Shown piece after piece: positions 28,402 through 38,540 of a DNA stretch of 64,000 bases. Under the pieces are notes generated by a model, which saw nothing but the letters and a program-made list of their open reading frames with translations, did not search any database and was not told the origin of the DNA. Numbering within the stretch: position 1 is the first letter of the stretch; each line of letters begins with the position of its first letter. A program made the translations under genes and the position numbers. Source of the stretch: Teichococcus oryzae (GTDB lineage Bacteria; Pseudomonadota; Alphaproteobacteria; Acetobacterales; Acetobacteraceae); NCBI RefSeq assembly GCF_008386565.1, contig NZ_VUKA01000002.1:124001-188000 (forward strand), given 5' to 3'.

Positions 28402-29712
28402 ATGCCCGATACGAACCCGACCGGCTTTCACGACTACAAGGTGAAGGACATCTCCCTGGCCGCCTGGGGCCGCAAGGAGATCTCCATGGCCGAGGACGAG
28501 ATGCCCGGCCTGATGGCGATCCGCGAGGAATACGGCCCTTCCCAGCCGCTGAAGGGCGCCCGCATCGCCGGCTGCCTGCACATGACCATCCAGACCGCCG
28601 TGCTGATCGAGACGCTGACCGCGCTCGGCGCCGAGGTCCGCTGGTCCTCCTGCAACATCTTCTCCACCCAGGACCACGCCGCGGCCGCCATCGCCGCCGC
28701 CGGCATCCCCGTCTTCGCCTGGAAGGGCATGAACGAGGAAGAGTTCTGGTGGTGCATCGAGCAGACCGTCCGCGGCCCGAATGGCTGGGACATCAACATG
28801 ATCCTCGATGACGGCGGCGACCTGACCGTGCTGATGCACGACAAGTATCCCGAGCTGCTGAAGAACGTGCGCGGCCTGTCGGAGGAAACCACCACCGGCG
28901 TGCACCGCCTGTGGGAGATGGCGAAGAAGGGCACGCTGAAGGTGCCGGCCATCAACGTGAACGACAGCGTCACCAAGTCGAAGTTCGACAACCTCTACGG
29001 CTGCCGCGAGAGCCTGGTGGACGCCATCCGCCGCGGCACCGACGTGATGATGGCCGGCAAGGTCGCGGTCGTCGCCGGCTATGGCGATGTGGGCAAGGGC
29101 TCGGCGGCGTCGCTGCGTAATGCCGGCTGCCGCGTGATGGTGACCGAGGCCGACCCGATCTGCGCCCTGCAGGCCGCCATGGAAGGCTATGAGGTCGTGA
29201 CCATGGAGGATGCCGCGCCGAAGGGCGACATCTTCGTCACCGCCACGGGCAATGTGGACGTGATCACGCTGGACCATATGCGCGCGATGAAGCACCGCGC
29301 CATTGTCTGCAACATCGGCCACTTCGATTCCGAGATCCAGATCGGCGCGCTGCGCAACTTCCAGTGGGACAACGTCAAGCCGCAGGTGGACGAGGTGGTG
29401 TTCCCCGACGGCAAGCGCCTGATCGTGCTGTCCGAGGGCCGGCTGGTGAACCTCGGCAACGCCACGGGCCATCCGAGCTTCGTGATGTCCGCCAGCTTCT
29501 CCAACCAGACCCTGGCGCAGATCGAGCTGTGGACCAACCACAAGAACTACGAGTGCAAGGTCTACACCCTGCCGAAGAAGCTGGATGAGAAGGTGGCGAT
29601 GCTGCACCTCGCCAAGGTCGGCGCCAAGCTGACCAAGCTTTCCCCGGCCCAGGCCGAGTATATCGGCGTGCCGGTGAGCGGCCCCTTCAAGCACGAAGAA
29701 TACCGCTACTGA
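28402..29712 (+). CDS. ahcY: Adenosylhomocysteinase
   Basis: This 436-aa NAD-dependent cytosolic enzyme hydrolyses S-adenosylhomocysteine to adenosine and homocysteine, relieving product inhibition of methyltransferases. It has the substrate segment [15 protein letters not shown] near residue 80, the NAD loop [12 protein letters not shown] near 225 and the C-terminal KHEEYRY ending. GGAGAG lies before the ATG chosen; upstream in-frame codons are not conserved. ahcY closes the pckA-chvIG-pts neighbourhood, as in rhizobia. Its own promoter region contains the palindrome at 28311-28334. Confidence 0.97.
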   Translation: MPDTNPTGFHDYKVKDISLAAWGRKEISMAEDEMPGLMAIREEYGPSQPLKGARIAGCLHMTIQTAVLIETLTALGAEVRWSSCNIFSTQDHAAAAIAAAGIPVFAWKGMNEEEFWWCIEQTVRGPNGWDINMILDDGGDLTVLMHDKYPELLKNVRGLSEETTTGVHRLWEMAKKGTLKVPAINVNDSVTKSKFDNLYGCRESLVDAIRRGTDVMMAGKVAVVAGYGDVGKGSAASLRNAGCRVMVTEADPICALQAAMEGYEVVTMEDAAPKGDIFVTATGNVDVITLDHMRAMKHRAIVCNIGHFDSEIQIGALRNFQWDNVKPQVDEVVFPDGKRLIVLSEGRLVNLGNATGHPSFVMSASFSNQTLAQIELWTNHKNYECKVYTLPKKLDEKVAMLHLAKVGAKLTKLSPAQAEYIGVPVSGPFKHEEYRY

Positions 29713-29719
29713 GCATGAG

Positions 29720-29747
29720 GCGGGCGGGGGTGGTCCATCCCGCCCGC
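29720..29747 (+). terminator. Hairpin after ahcY
   Basis: GCGGGCGGG pairs with CCCGCCCGC (9 bp, 10-base loop) 8 bases after the ahcY stop. No T-run follows, so it may act as a 3' barrier or a weak terminator. Confidence 0.5.
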
Positions 29748-29784
29748 ACCCTGGCGCCACCAGGAAGCGGCGCCCGGCAAGTTG

Positions 29785-29819
29785 TTCCGCCGTCCCCCCT
29801 TCCTGAAGGGGTGGCGGAA
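29785..29819. promoter_or_regulatory. Two-tier inverted repeat upstream of trpB
   Basis: TTCCGCC/GGCGGAA enclose an inner CCCCTT/AAGGGG stem with a 4-base loop. It lies 64 bases before the trpB start. It might be an operator or a leader structure; no leader peptide with Trp codons is evident. Confidence 0.4.
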
Positions 29820-29882
29820 ATCCGGCCCCTACCCGTTCCGGGCGACCCGCGCTAACACTGGCCTTCGAATACGGAGGCAACC

Positions 29883-31127
29883 GTGAACCAGCAGCCCCTG
29901 CCCAATTCCCTCCGCCAAGGCCCCGACCTGCGTGGCCGCTTCGGTGAGTTCGGCGGCCGCTATGTCGCCGAAACCCTGATGCCGGTGATCCAGGAGGTCG
30001 AGCAGGCCTACAACGCCGCGCGCAACGACCCGGCCTTCATGGCGGAATGGCGAAGGCTGCTGAAGGATTACGTGGGCCGCCCCAGCCCGCTCTGGCTGTG
30101 CGAGCGGCTGACGGCGCATTGCGCCGCGGAAAGCGGCCGCGACGACCTCGGCGCCAGGATCTACTTCAAGCGCGAGGAGCTGAACCACACCGGCGCGCAC
30201 AAGATCAACGCCGTGCTGGGGCAGATCCTGCTGGCCCGGCGCATGGGCAAGCCGCGCATCATCGCCGAAACCGGCGCCGGGCAGCACGGTGTCGCCACCG
30301 CCACGGCCTGCGCGCTGTTCGGCCTGAAATGCGTCGTCTACATGGGCGCCACCGATGTGGAGCGCCAGGCGCCCAACGTGTTCCGCATGAAGCTGCTGGG
30401 CGCCGAGGTGATCCCCGTCACCTCCGGTGCCGGCACGCTGAAGGACGCGATGAACGACGCCATGCGGGACTGGGTCGCCAATGTGGCGGACACCTATTAC
30501 TGCATCGGCACGGTGGCCGGCCCGGCCCCCTTCCCGCAGATGGTGCGCGACTTCCAGTGCGTGATCGGCGAGGAAACGCGGCAGCAGATCCTGGCCGCCG
30601 AGGGGCGCCTGCCGGACGCGCTGGTTTGCGCGGTGGGCGGCGGCTCCTCCGCCATGGGGCTGTTCCATCCCTTCCTGGATGACAAGGACGTGGCGATCTA
30701 CGGCGTCGAGGCCGCCGGGCGCGGCATGGACACGGCGGAGCACGCGGCCTCCCTCAACCGGGGTCGCCCCGGCGTGCTGCATGGCAACCGCACCTACCTG
30801 CTGCAGGATGGCGACGGGCAGATCCAGGAGGCGCATTCCATCTCGGCCGGGCTCGATTACCCCGGCATCGGCCCGGAGCATTCCTGGCTGCACGAGATCG
30901 GCCGCGTCACCTATGTCGGCGCCACCGATGACGAGGCGCTGGCGGCGTTCCAGCTCTGCTCGCGCCTGGAAGGCATCATCCCGGCGCTGGAATCGGCGCA
31001 TGGGCTGGCGCATGTGCTGAAGCTGGCGCCCACCCTGCGGCGCGACCAGACCATCATCCTCAACCTGTCGGGGCGTGGCGACAAGGACATCTTCACCGTC
31101 GCCAAGCACCTGGGAGAGCAGCTGTGA
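29883..31127 (+). CDS. trpB: Tryptophan synthase beta subunit
   Basis: This 414-aa PLP enzyme condenses indole with serine to form tryptophan, as an alpha2beta2 complex with TrpA. It has [15 protein letters not shown] near residue 20, the PLP lysine Lys107 in [11 protein letters not shown], and the phosphate-binding GGGSSAMG near 255. It begins at a GTG 5 bases after GGAGG and overlaps trpA by GTGA. trpF, usually upstream, is not in the window. Confidence 0.97.
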   Translation: MNQQPLPNSLRQGPDLRGRFGEFGGRYVAETLMPVIQEVEQAYNAARNDPAFMAEWRRLLKDYVGRPSPLWLCERLTAHCAAESGRDDLGARIYFKREELNHTGAHKINAVLGQILLARRMGKPRIIAETGAGQHGVATATACALFGLKCVVYMGATDVERQAPNVFRMKLLGAEVIPVTSGAGTLKDAMNDAMRDWVANVADTYYCIGTVAGPAPFPQMVRDFQCVIGEETRQQILAAEGRLPDALVCAVGGGSSAMGLFHPFLDDKDVAIYGVEAAGRGMDTAEHAASLNRGRPGVLHGNRTYLLQDGDGQIQEAHSISAGLDYPGIGPEHSWLHEIGRVTYVGATDDEALAAFQLCSRLEGIIPALESAHGLAHVLKLAPTLRRDQTIILNLSGRGDKDIFTVAKHLGEQL

Positions 31128-31993
31128 GCGCGTCCGGTTCCACGCAGGAATGCTTTGACCGCAAGGGCCGCATCGCCGCGCGCTTCGCCAAGCTGAAGGC
31201 CGAAGGGCGCGGCGCGCTGATGCCCTTCGTGGAAGCCTATGACCCCGATCCCGCCACCTCCATGGCGCTGCTGCGGGGCCTGCCCGGCGCGGGCGCCGAC
31301 CTGATCGAGATCGGCGTACCGTTTTCCGACCCGATGGCGGACGGGCCGACCATCCAGTTGGCGGCGCAGCGGGCGCTCAAGGCGGGCGGCAGCCTGGCCG
31401 GCGCGCTGGCCATGGTGCGCGACTTCCGGCGCGAGGATGACGACACCCCCATCGTGCTGATGGGATACCTGAACCCGATCCTCTCCTATGGCATCGAAAG
31501 CTTCTGCACCGAGGCCGCCTGTTCCGGCGTGGACGGGCTGATCGTGGTGGACCTGCCGCCGGAGGAAGCCGCCGAGCTGGCGGTGCCCGCCCGCGAGCAG
31601 GGGCTGGACCTGATCCGGCTGGTGGCCCCCACCACCGATGAGGAACGCCTGCCCCGCGTGCTGGAAGGTACCAGCGGCTTCATCTACTACGTTTCCATCG
31701 CCGGCGTGACCGGCACGCGCAGCGCCACGCGCGACGCCCTGGCGGACGCGATTCCGCGCCTGCGCCGCCACACCGACCTGCCGATCGCCATCGGCTTCGG
31801 CATCCGCTCGCCGCAGCAGGCGGCGGAAGCGGTGCAGCTCGCCGATGGCGCGGTGGTGGCCTCGGCGCTGATCGCGACCCTGGCGGATTGCCTGGACGAA
31901 CGCGGCCGGGCACGGCCGGACACGCTGCGCCGCGTGCTGGATCAGGTGCGGGAACTGGCGGAAGCGGTGCGCGGCGCGCGGGTCACAAGCTGA
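31124..31993 (+). CDS. trpA: Tryptophan synthase alpha subunit
   Basis: This 289-aa TIM-barrel subunit cleaves indole-3-glycerol phosphate and channels indole to TrpB. Catalytic Glu62 and Asp73 lie in [16 protein letters not shown], with the usual spacing. [13 protein letters not shown] and the phosphate site [10 protein letters not shown] follow. It starts with a GTG overlapping the trpB stop. The length and N-terminal 12 residues are slightly longer than E. coli TrpA. A GC-rich hairpin follows the stop. Confidence 0.97.
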   Translation: MSASGSTQECFDRKGRIAARFAKLKAEGRGALMPFVEAYDPDPATSMALLRGLPGAGADLIEIGVPFSDPMADGPTIQLAAQRALKAGGSLAGALAMVRDFRREDDDTPIVLMGYLNPILSYGIESFCTEAACSGVDGLIVVDLPPEEAAELAVPAREQGLDLIRLVAPTTDEERLPRVLEGTSGFIYYVSIAGVTGTRSATRDALADAIPRLRRHTDLPIAIGFGIRSPQQAAEAVQLADGAVVASALIATLADCLDERGRARPDTLRRVLDQVRELAEAVRGARVTS

Positions 31994-32304
31994 ATTCGGC
32001 GCGTGCCCGGCGGCGGGCGATTGCCGCCGGGTGCCCCCGGCCTGGCCGTCGCGAATGCGGCGGAGTCGATTCCCCTTGACGCCTGGGCGGCACTGTCCTA
32101 GGCGATCGTTGCACCCTGGAGCCATATGGCTGCAGGGCGTTCGGCCTATGGCCGGACCGGAATAGGCGGGCCGACACGCCGCCTGTCATATAAGGGCTGA
32201 GCAGCATCCGCCACAGGGTGCCCGGTCAAGCCGTGCCCATGCGAATGGGGGCGCAGGAACCCTCCGCGACGGCTCGTTGCGGCGGATCAGGAACATCGCA
32301 CTTC
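31994..32304. other. 311-base gap between trpA and rpsA with several hairpins
   Basis: The gap holds three inverted repeats. CCCGGCGGC/GCCGCCGGG (32006-32031) is probably the trpA 3' structure. CCCTG-G-AGCC / GGCT-G-CAGGG (32114-32137) and TCGGCC/GGCCGG (about 32140-32153) lie in the presumed rpsA leader. A TTGACG at 32076 could be a -35, but the -10 after 17 bases is poor. No gene is visible. Confidence 0.55.
32114..32153 (+). promoter_or_regulatory. Paired hairpins in the presumed rpsA leader
   Basis: CCCTG-G-AGCC and GGCT-G-CAGGG form a symmetric stem around ATAT. A second short stem TCGGCC-TAT-GGCCGG follows directly. Ribosomal protein S1 represses its own translation in E. coli through leader hairpins; a comparable role here is inferred from position. 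Confidence 0.35.
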
Positions 32305-34026
32305 ATGGCAAATGCCAACAGCCTTTCCACGACCCAGGGTGGCATGGAAGACTTCGCCGCCCTGCTCGACGCCACTCTGGGCGCCGATACCGGCTTCGCC
32401 GGCTCCGTCGTTACCGGCAAGGTCATCCGCGTTGACGACGATTTTGCGGTCGTGGATGTCGGGCTGAAGTCTGAGGGCCGCGTCCCTCTCAAGGAATTCG
32501 CGCCGCAGGGCCAGAAGGCCGAGGTCAAGCCCGGCGACGTCATTGAGCTGTTCGTCGAGCGCTACGAGGACCGTGACGGCTCCATCGTCCTGTCCCGCGA
32601 GAAGGCCCGCCGCGAGGAAGCCTGGACCAACCTGGAGAAGGCCTTCAACGCGCAGCAGCGCGTGAACGGCGTGATCTTCGGCCGCGTCAAAGGCGGCTTC
32701 ACGGTTGACCTCGGCGGTGCCGTGGCCTTCCTGCCCGGCTCCCAGGTCGATATCCGCCCCGTGCGCGATGTCGGCCCGCTGATGGGCTCGCCCCAGCCCT
32801 TCCAGATCCTGAAGATGGACCGCGCCCGCGGCAACATCGTGGTTTCGCGCCGCGCTGTGCTGGAAGAGACGCGCGCCGAGCAGCGCTCGGAGCTGATCCA
32901 GGGCCTGAAGGAAGGCATGATCCTCGACGGCGTGGTCAAGAACATCACCGATTACGGTGCGTTCGTGGACCTCGGCGGCGTGGACGGCCTGCTGCATGTC
33001 ACCGACATCGCCTGGCGCCGCATCAATCACCCGAGCGAGGCCCTGACCATCGGTCAGCAGGTCCGCGTGCAGGTGATCCGCTTCAACTCCGAGACGCAGC
33101 GTATCTCGCTCGGCATGAAGCAGCTGATGTCCGACCCGTGGGAAGGCGTGGCGATCAAGTACCCGGTGGGTGCGAAGTTCTCCGGCCGCGTGACCAACAT
33201 CACCGACTACGGCGCCTTCGTGGAGCTGGAGCCGGGCGTCGAGGGTCTGGTCCACGTCTCCGAGATGAGCTGGACCAAGAAGAACGTCCACCCGGGCAAG
33301 ATCGTCGCCACTTCGCAGGAAGTCGACGTGATGATCCTGGACGTGGACGAGCCGAAGCGCCGCATCTCGCTCGGTCTGAAGCAGGCCCAGGGCAACCCCT
33401 GGGAGCTGTTCCTGGAAAGCCACGGCCCCGGCTCGATCGTCGAGGGCGAGATCCGCAACATCACCGAGTTCGGTCTGTTCGTGGGTCTGGCTCCCGAGAT
33501 CGACGGCATGGTGCACATGTCCGACCTGTCCTGGGACGTCGCCGGCGAGCAGGCGATGGCCGAGTACCAGAAGGGCCAGGTCGTCAAGGCCAAGGTGCTG
33601 GATGTTGACGTCGAGAAGGAGCGCATCTCCCTCGGCATCAAGCAGCTGGCCGCCGACCCGGCCGCCGAGGTGCTGGACCGCGTCCGCAAGGGCGATGTCG
33701 TCACCTGCACCGTGACCAAGGTCGAGCAGAACGGCATCGAGGTGAAGGTCGACGAGGTCCTGACGGGCTTCATCCGCCGCGCCGAGCTGGCCCGTGACCG
33801 TGGCGACCAGCGCCCCGACAAGTTCGCCATCGGCGAGAAGGTCGATGCGAAGGTGACGGCCGTTGACCGCGCCGCCCGCCGCCTGGCCCTGACCATCAAG
33901 GGCAAGGAAGTGGAGGAGGAGCGCGAGGCGATGAAGGAATACGGCACCACCGATTCCGGCGCTTCGCTGGGCGATATCCTCGGCGCGGCCATCCGCCGCC
34001 GCAACCAGATGGCCAGCGACGAGTAA
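32305..34026 (+). CDS. rpsA: 30S ribosomal protein S1
   Basis: This 573-aa protein has six S1 OB-fold repeats. Repeats 1-2 bind the ribosome (VVDVGLKSEGRV; FTVDLGGAVAFLPGS). Repeats 3-5 are the strong mRNA-binding type, each with NIT-x-YG/FG-x-FV and H-V/M-S/T-D/E motifs. Repeat 6 is divergent (NGIEVKVDEVLTGFI). It melts and delivers mRNA to the 30S subunit. The ATG at 32305 is preceded by AGGA at about 12 bases. The codon bias is visibly stronger than in neighbours (many GTC and CGC), as expected for a highly expressed gene. cmk, often upstream, is absent here. Confidence 0.96.
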   Translation: MANANSLSTTQGGMEDFAALLDATLGADTGFAGSVVTGKVIRVDDDFAVVDVGLKSEGRVPLKEFAPQGQKAEVKPGDVIELFVERYEDRDGSIVLSREKARREEAWTNLEKAFNAQQRVNGVIFGRVKGGFTVDLGGAVAFLPGSQVDIRPVRDVGPLMGSPQPFQILKMDRARGNIVVSRRAVLEETRAEQRSELIQGLKEGMILDGVVKNITDYGAFVDLGGVDGLLHVTDIAWRRINHPSEALTIGQQVRVQVIRFNSETQRISLGMKQLMSDPWEGVAIKYPVGAKFSGRVTNITDYGAFVELEPGVEGLVHVSEMSWTKKNVHPGKIVATSQEVDVMILDVDEPKRRISLGLKQAQGNPWELFLESHGPGSIVEGEIRNITEFGLFVGLAPEIDGMVHMSDLSWDVAGEQAMAEYQKGQVVKAKVLDVDVEKERISLGIKQLAADPAAEVLDRVRKGDVVTCTVTKVEQNGIEVKVDEVLTGFIRRAELARDRGDQRPDKFAIGEKVDAKVTAVDRAARRLALTIKGKEVEEEREAMKEYGTTDSGASLGDILGAAIRRRNQMASDE

Positions 34027-34055
34027 TCCTCGCCGCTCCCGCTGGGAACATGAAG

Positions 34056-34088
34056 CGCTCCGGATGGTCCGCCATCCGGGGCGTTTTT
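34056..34088 (+). terminator. Intrinsic terminator of rpsA
   Basis: CGCTCCGGATGG pairs with CCATCCGGGGCG (12 bp, one G-T) around TCCG and is followed by TTTTT. It begins 30 bases after the rpsA stop. Confidence 0.92.
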
Positions 34089-34187
34089 CGTGGCGGCCTT
34101 TCCCGCCGGCGCCATTGCCTTCGGACGGGATTGGCATCATGCCGGCGGCGGCCCATTCTGTGCTGCACTGCACAGGAGTGATTCCCG

Positions 34188-34778
34188 ATGGCCGAACCCC
34201 TTGGCGCCGCCGCGCTCGACCAGCTGTTCCGCACCGCCCGCACGCACAACAAGTGGCAGGACCGGGCGGTCTCCGACGAAACGCTGCGCACGCTCTACGA
34301 CCTCGTGAAGCTGGGCCCCACCAGTGCCAATTGCGCGCCGGCGCGCTTTGTCTTCATCCGCACCGAGGAAGGCAAGGAGAAGCTGCGCCCGGCACTGTCC
34401 TCCGGCAATCTGGAGAAGACCATGACGGCCCCGGTGGTCGCCATCGTCGCCTGGGAGGTGAAGTTCTACGACAAGCTGCCGGTGCTGTTCCCGCATGCCG
34501 ACGCCAAGTCCTGGTTCACCGGCAGCGCCGCCTTCGCGGAAGCGACCGCGTTCCGCAACTCATCCCTGCAGGCCGCCTACCTGATTCTGGCCGCGCGCTC
34601 CCTGGGGCTGGACACCGGCCCGATGAGCGGCTTCGACGCCGCCAAGGTGGATGCGGCCTTTTTCCCAGATGGCGGCTGCAAGACCAACATGCTGGTCAAT
34701 CTCGGCCATGGCGATGAAAGCGGCCTGTTCGGCCGCCTGCCGCGGCTGGATTTCGACGAGGCCGTCACCCTCGCCTGA
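34188..34778 (+). CDS. RutE/HadB-like nitroreductase-family reductase
   Basis: This 196-aa FMN-dependent, NAD(P)H-using protein resembles RutE, the malonic semialdehyde reductase of pyrimidine breakdown. The N-terminal FMN-phosphate region is [29 protein letters not shown] lies near residue 42, and [17 protein letters not shown] near 143 is characteristic of the RutE subgroup. No rut genes are adjacent, so the enzyme may serve general aldehyde or nitro-compound reduction. AGGAG lies 9 bases before the ATG. The gene converges with the DUF1269 gene. Confidence 0.82.
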   Translation: MAEPLGAAALDQLFRTARTHNKWQDRAVSDETLRTLYDLVKLGPTSANCAPARFVFIRTEEGKEKLRPALSSGNLEKTMTAPVVAIVAWEVKFYDKLPVLFPHADAKSWFTGSAAFAEATAFRNSSLQAAYLILAARSLGLDTGPMSGFDAAKVDAAFFPDGGCKTNMLVNLGHGDESGLFGRLPRLDFDEAVTLA

Positions 34779-34805
34779 CCGGCGGCGCGGCGCCCGCCCG
34801 CGGCC

Positions 34806-35369
34806 TCAGCCGCCGGGCGGCGGCATGGCGCTGGCCGGCGGCGGCGCCCCGGCGCTGGCCTGCCGGTCGGCCAGGGCTTCCCGCAGCCGCGCTTCCTGTT
34901 CCGGCGACAGGGAGGTGCGCATCACCCGCCCCTGGAGGCCGGCGAATTCCGCCATCACCTTTTCCGGCTGCACCTTGCGGATCAGCACAAACAGCGCCGA
35001 CGAATTGTTGGGAATGGTTTGCGCCAGGGATCTGATGAAGTCGTCATTGATGCCGTAATCGACCATCGAGCCCGACAACGCGCCCGTGCCGGCGCCGATC
35101 GCCCCGCCAATGGCCATGCCGGCCAGCGGGTTCAGGAACAGCAGCCCGACCAGCGATCCCCACAACGCGCCCGAAAGCCCGCCCGAGGCGGCGCCGGTCG
35201 CGGTCAGGTTGATGCTCTGCTTGAGGCGCACCTCGCCTTCGGCATCGCGCACGGCGATCACCGCGTCCTCAAGGTCGATCAGGTATTCCTGGCGCAGCTT
35301 GGCCAGCTTGGCCAGCACCTGGTCGGCCTGGCCGGGATCATCGAAGCCGACCACCACGAGTTCCGACAT
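34806..35369 (-). CDS. DUF1269-family protein with glycine-zipper segment
   Basis: This 187-aa protein begins with a ferredoxin-like strand pattern (SELVVVGFDDPGQADQVLAK). Its central Gly/Ala-rich hydrophobic stretch (about residues 60-105) resembles glycine-zipper membrane segments, and a Pro-rich tail closes it. DUF1269 proteins are of unknown function and often appear in stress-induced gene sets. AAGGA lies 10 bases before the ATG. It follows hisA on the same strand, separated by a hairpin, where hisF is found in many relatives. Confidence 0.78.
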   Translation of the reverse strand: MSELVVVGFDDPGQADQVLAKLAKLRQEYLIDLEDAVIAVRDAEGEVRLKQSINLTATGAASGGLSGALWGSLVGLLFLNPLAGMAIGGAIGAGTGALSGSMVDYGINDDFIRSLAQTIPNNSSALFVLIRKVQPEKVMAEFAGLQGRVMRTSLSPEQEARLREALADRQASAGAPPPASAMPPPGG

Positions 35370-35391
35370 GCCGTTTGGTTCCTTTTCCCGC

Positions 35392-35409
35392 GCCCTCCTC
35401 GCGGAGGGC
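35392..35409 (-). terminator. Hairpin between hisA and the DUF1269 gene
   Basis: GCCCTCC and GGAGGGC form a perfect 7-bp stem; read on the minus strand the loop is GCGA. There is no T-run. It marks the end of the his cluster and sits just before the DUF1269 ribosome site. Confidence 0.5.
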
Positions 35410-35464
35410 CGACAGCCGCTTAACGCGCCTGCGGGAGAAGCGGTTCCATGGCGGCGGGCGGCGC

Positions 35465-36190
35465 TCAGGCGCGGCTGGCGGCCGCCATCGCCTCTGCCGG
35501 CGTCACCCGGCCATCATACAACGCGCGGCCGATGATGGTGCCGGCGATGCCGCCCGCCGCCTTCAGCGCCACGATGTCCGCCGCTCCCGCCACGCCGCCG
35601 GAGGCGATCACCGGCGTCGAAAGCCGCCGCGCCAGCTCCGCCGTGGCCTCCACATTGACGCCGCCCAGCATGCCATCCCGCTCGATATCGGTGTGGATGA
35701 TGGCCGCCGCCCCGGCATCCTCGAAGCGCAGCGCCAGGTCGAGGGCGGACACGCCGCTGGTCTCGGCCCAGCCCTCGGTCGCCACCATGCCGTCCCGCGC
35801 ATCGATGCCGACCGCCACCTTGCCCGGAAAGGCGCGGCAGGCGGCGTGGGCGAAATCTGGGTCCTTCACCGCGGCCGAGCCGAGGATGATCCGGGCGATG
35901 CCGCGGCTCAGCCAGGCCTCCACCGTCGCCATGTCGCGGATGCCGCCGCCGAGCTGCACCGGACGGGTGGTGCTGGCCAGGATGGCGGCCACCGCCTCGG
36001 CATTCGCCGGGCGGCCAGCGAAGGCGCCGTCGAGATCCACCACATGCAGCCATTCAAAGCCCGCCTCGTCGAAGGCGCGGGCCTGGGCGGCGGGGTCGCC
36101 ATAGATGGTGGCCTGGGCCATGTCGCCGCGCTTCAGGCGCACCACCTGGCCGGCCTTGAGGTCGATGGCGGGGTAAAGGGTGAAGGTCAT
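35465..36190 (-). CDS. hisA: Phosphoribosylformimino-5-aminoimidazole carboxamide ribotide isomerase
   Basis: This 241-aa TIM-barrel enzyme catalyses the Amadori rearrangement of ProFAR to PRFAR in histidine synthesis. Catalytic Asp lies in [12 protein letters not shown] near residue 8 and the second in VGIDARDG near 127. The phosphate-binding loops are GGGIRD and SGGV. GAGGA lies 7 bases before the ATG. It follows a GNAT gene by 10 bases. hisF, normally next in order, is missing here. Confidence 0.96.
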   Translation of the reverse strand: MTFTLYPAIDLKAGQVVRLKRGDMAQATIYGDPAAQARAFDEAGFEWLHVVDLDGAFAGRPANAEAVAAILASTTRPVQLGGGIRDMATVEAWLSRGIARIILGSAAVKDPDFAHAACRAFPGKVAVGIDARDGMVATEGWAETSGVSALDLALRFEDAGAAAIIHTDIERDGMLGGVNVEATAELARRLSTPVIASGGVAGAADIVALKAAGGIAGTIIGRALYDGRVTPAEAMAAASRA

Positions 36191-36200
36191 CGTCAGTTCC

Positions 36201-36770
36201 TCAGCCGCCGGCCCGCATGTCGAGCGGGCGGCCATGCGGCGGCTCCAGCAGCTTGAAATAATAATGGCCGGAAACCGTGCGGCCGCGCACCCGCGCATAG
36301 GCCGGATGGGTGCCCCAGCGGGTATAGCCCAGCCCCTCGAACAGGTTGATGGCGGTGCTTTGCGTTTCGCGCACGTCGAGGTTCAGCACCCGGTGGCCGA
36401 GCGAGGCGGCGCGTTCCTCCACCCGCCGCACCAACAGCCGCGCGAGACCATGCCCGCGCGCATAGGGGGCGATGTAGGCATGGGTCAGCTGCGCCCCGAA
36501 GGCCTGCGCCTCGTTGTTGCGCGGCGGGCGGATCAGCTGGGCGGAGCCCACCGGCACGCCGTCCAGCCGCGCGATGAACAGCTCGATCGCCGGCACCAGC
36601 AGCACGCCCCGGAAATGCCGCGCCAGCGCTTCGCGCCCCTGCGCCTCCACCCAGCCGAAGCCGCCGCCCTCGATGATGGCGGCATCCGTCGCCTCGCAAA
36701 GGTCGGCGAGGTCGGCCTCGTCGAGGGCCTCGGTCCGCTCGACCAGCAGCTCGTGATCCAGCGCCGCCAT
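36201..36770 (-). CDS. GNAT-family acetyltransferase inside the his cluster
   Basis: This 189-aa protein has the GNAT acetyl-CoA motif in [21 protein letters not shown] (about residues 100-120, reading RGHGLA as the pyrophosphate loop). [16 protein letters not shown] follows. The start ATG lies 1 base after the hisH stop, and the stop is 10 bases before hisA. The tight spacing shows co-transcription with histidine genes, but the family has no known step in histidine synthesis. The target is unknown; it may acetylate an amino acid or a his enzyme. Confidence 0.8.
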   Translation of the reverse strand: MAALDHELLVERTEALDEADLADLCEATDAAIIEGGGFGWVEAQGREALARHFRGVLLVPAIELFIARLDGVPVGSAQLIRPPRNNEAQAFGAQLTHAYIAPYARGHGLARLLVRRVEERAASLGHRVLNLDVRETQSTAINLFEGLGYTRWGTHPAYARVRGRTVSGHYYFKLLEPPHGRPLDMRAGG

Positions 36771-36771
36771 G

Positions 36772-37425
36772 TCAGGGCGACCAGCGGAGGAAGTTGGCCA
36801 GCATGCGCAGGCCGGTGAACTGGCTTTTCTCGACATGGAACTGCGTGCCGAACAGGTTGTCGCGGCCGATGATGGCGGCAACCGGCCCGCCATAATCGGT
36901 GGTGGCCAGGGTTTCGCCCGGGCGGCCGCCGGACAGCGCGTAGGAATGCACGAAATAGGCATGGTCGCCCGGCGCCACGCCGGCCAGTACCGGATGCGGA
37001 TCGGGGGCGAAGTCGAGCGCGTTCCAGCCCATCTGCGGCAAGGGCAGCGGCGCGCCCGCCTCGTCGCGCGGGTCCATCGGCGCCATCTCCCCGCCGATCC
37101 AGCCGAGGCCGGGCGTGACGCCATGCTCCAGCCCGCGCTCCACCATCAGCTGCATGCCGACGCAGATGCCCAGAAAAGGCACGGCGCGGCGGATCGCCGC
37201 TTCCTGCACCGCTTCCACCATGCCCGGCATGGCGTCGAGCCCGCGGCGGCAGGCGGCAAAGGCGCCCTGGCCAGGCATGACGATCCGGTCGGCGCGGGCC
37301 ACGGCATCGGCCCCGGTTTCCACCGCGATGTCGGCCTGGAGGCCGGCATCCCGCGCCGCGCGGTGCAAGGCCCGCAACACCGAGGCCAGGTTGCCCGAAC
37401 CCGGGTCCACAACCGCCACCTTCAT
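36772..37425 (-). CDS. hisH: Imidazole glycerol phosphate synthase, glutaminase subunit
   Basis: This 217-aa class I glutamine amidotransferase supplies ammonia to HisF. The nucleophile Cys88 lies in PFLGICVGMQL, and His197/Glu199 in FGTQFHVEKSQ complete the triad. It starts with an ATGA overlap with the upstream DUF2628 gene and has GGAGGG 8 bases ahead. HisF, its obligate partner, must be encoded outside this window. Confidence 0.96.
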   Translation of the reverse strand: MKVAVVDPGSGNLASVLRALHRAARDAGLQADIAVETGADAVARADRIVMPGQGAFAACRRGLDAMPGMVEAVQEAAIRRAVPFLGICVGMQLMVERGLEHGVTPGLGWIGGEMAPMDPRDEAGAPLPLPQMGWNALDFAPDPHPVLAGVAPGDHAYFVHSYALSGGRPGETLATTDYGGPVAAIIGRDNLFGTQFHVEKSQFTGLRMLANFLRWSP

Positions 37426-37850
37426 GCCGCCGGCCCTCCTGCTTCCAGAACCGCCCAGTCCGGCCGGGCCTCCAGCGCGCGCCGCAGCGCGGTTTCCTCG
37501 TCCGCCGCCAGCACCACGGCGGCGGCGGGGCGCCCGCGCCGCGCCAATTGCCAGCGGCGCAGATCCTGCGCGTGCAGGCCGGCCAGAAGATGCGCCGCGA
37601 CGCCCAGCGGCAGGCCGACACCCGCCGGCGCCAGCAGCATCAGCGCCACGGCAAAGGCCAGATAGGCCAGCAGCGGCCACCACAGCCGGTGCGCCAGGAA
37701 CCAGGGCGCCGGCAGCAGCGCCGCCAGCATCGAGAAGCGCTCGGGGATCAGCACCAGCCCGCCTGGAAGCCTGCGGGCGGGCGCGGCGCCGGCTGCGGGC
37801 ACGGAGGCCGGGCGGCGCGGAGGCGGATGCACGGTCCAGGCGCGGCTCAT
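37422..37850 (-). CDS. DUF2628 small membrane protein in the his cluster
   Basis: This 142-aa protein has a Pro/Arg-rich N-terminus (residues 1-35), then a hydrophobic region with two or three membrane segments (about 40-90). A short cytoplasmic tail contains [15 protein letters not shown]. It overlaps hisB and hisH by ATGA on both sides, so it is firmly in the operon. DUF2628 proteins occur widely next to hisB-hisH in alphaproteobacteria, yet no role in histidine synthesis is known. Confidence 0.82.
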   Translation of the reverse strand: MSRAWTVHPPPRRPASVPAAGAAPARRLPGGLVLIPERFSMLAALLPAPWFLAHRLWWPLLAYLAFAVALMLLAPAGVGLPLGVAAHLLAGLHAQDLRRWQLARRGRPAAAVVLAADEETALRRALEARPDWAVLEAGGPAA

Positions 37851-38452
37851 CCGTCCAACGAGCCCTTGGTGGAAGGGATCGCGCCCATCGCGCGCGGGTC
37901 CGGCTCCACCGCTTCGCGCAACGCGCGGGCCAGCGCCTTGAAGGCGGCCTCGGCGATGTGATGCGCATTGGTGCCGGCCTTCTGGACCACATGCAGGGTA
38001 ATGCCCGCATTGATGGCGAAGGCCCGGAAGAATTCCTCGAACAACTCGGTGTCCATCTCGCCCACCTTGTCGCGCGGAAACACAACGCTCCAGGCCAGGA
38101 AAGGTCGGCCGGAAATGTCGATGGCGGCTTCCACCAGCGCCTCGTCCATCGGCACCGTGGCGGCGCCGTAGCGGCGGATGCCGCGCTTGTCGCCCAGCGC
38201 CCGCTTCACCGCCTGGCCGAGCACGATGCCTACATCCTCGGTGGTGTGGTGGAAGTCGATATGCAGGTCGCCCTTCGCCTCGATCTCCAGGTCGATCAGG
38301 CTGTGGCGGGCCAGGGCGGTCAGCATGTGGTCGAGAAAGCCGATGCCGGTGCCGATGCGCGACTGGCCGGCGCCATCCAGGCGAAGCTGCAGGCGGATCT
38401 GCGTTTCGCTGGTGCTGCGAGCGATGTCGGCGGTGCGCGGCTTGCTGTCCAT
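37847..38452 (-). CDS. hisB: Imidazoleglycerol-phosphate dehydratase
   Basis: This 201-aa monofunctional dehydratase acts at the sixth step of histidine synthesis. The metal-binding His clusters are FLDHM near residue 40, [10 protein letters not shown] near 67 and [14 protein letters not shown] near 165. AGGA lies 8 bases before the ATG. It is the first gene of hisB-DUF2628-hisH-GNAT-hisA, preceded by a very strong hairpin that isolates it from the NifU-like gene. Confidence 0.96.
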   Translation of the reverse strand: MDSKPRTADIARSTSETQIRLQLRLDGAGQSRIGTGIGFLDHMLTALARHSLIDLEIEAKGDLHIDFHHTTEDVGIVLGQAVKRALGDKRGIRRYGAATVPMDEALVEAAIDISGRPFLAWSVVFPRDKVGEMDTELFEEFFRAFAINAGITLHVVQKAGTNAHHIAEAAFKALARALREAVEPDPRAMGAIPSTKGSLDG

Positions 38453-38540
38453 GGGGGGCTTCCTAGACCGGCGGCCAAGGGTTGCCCAGGGGATGCGGCA
38501 CGGATTGTGGCGCGCCGCCGGGGCGGCCCGCCGGCACAGG

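Noticed and set aside
28287-28402. SAM- or SAH-riboswitch before ahcY
   Set aside because: The only clear structure is the short palindrome; I cannot see the conserved pseudoknot elements of known SAM/SAH riboswitches.
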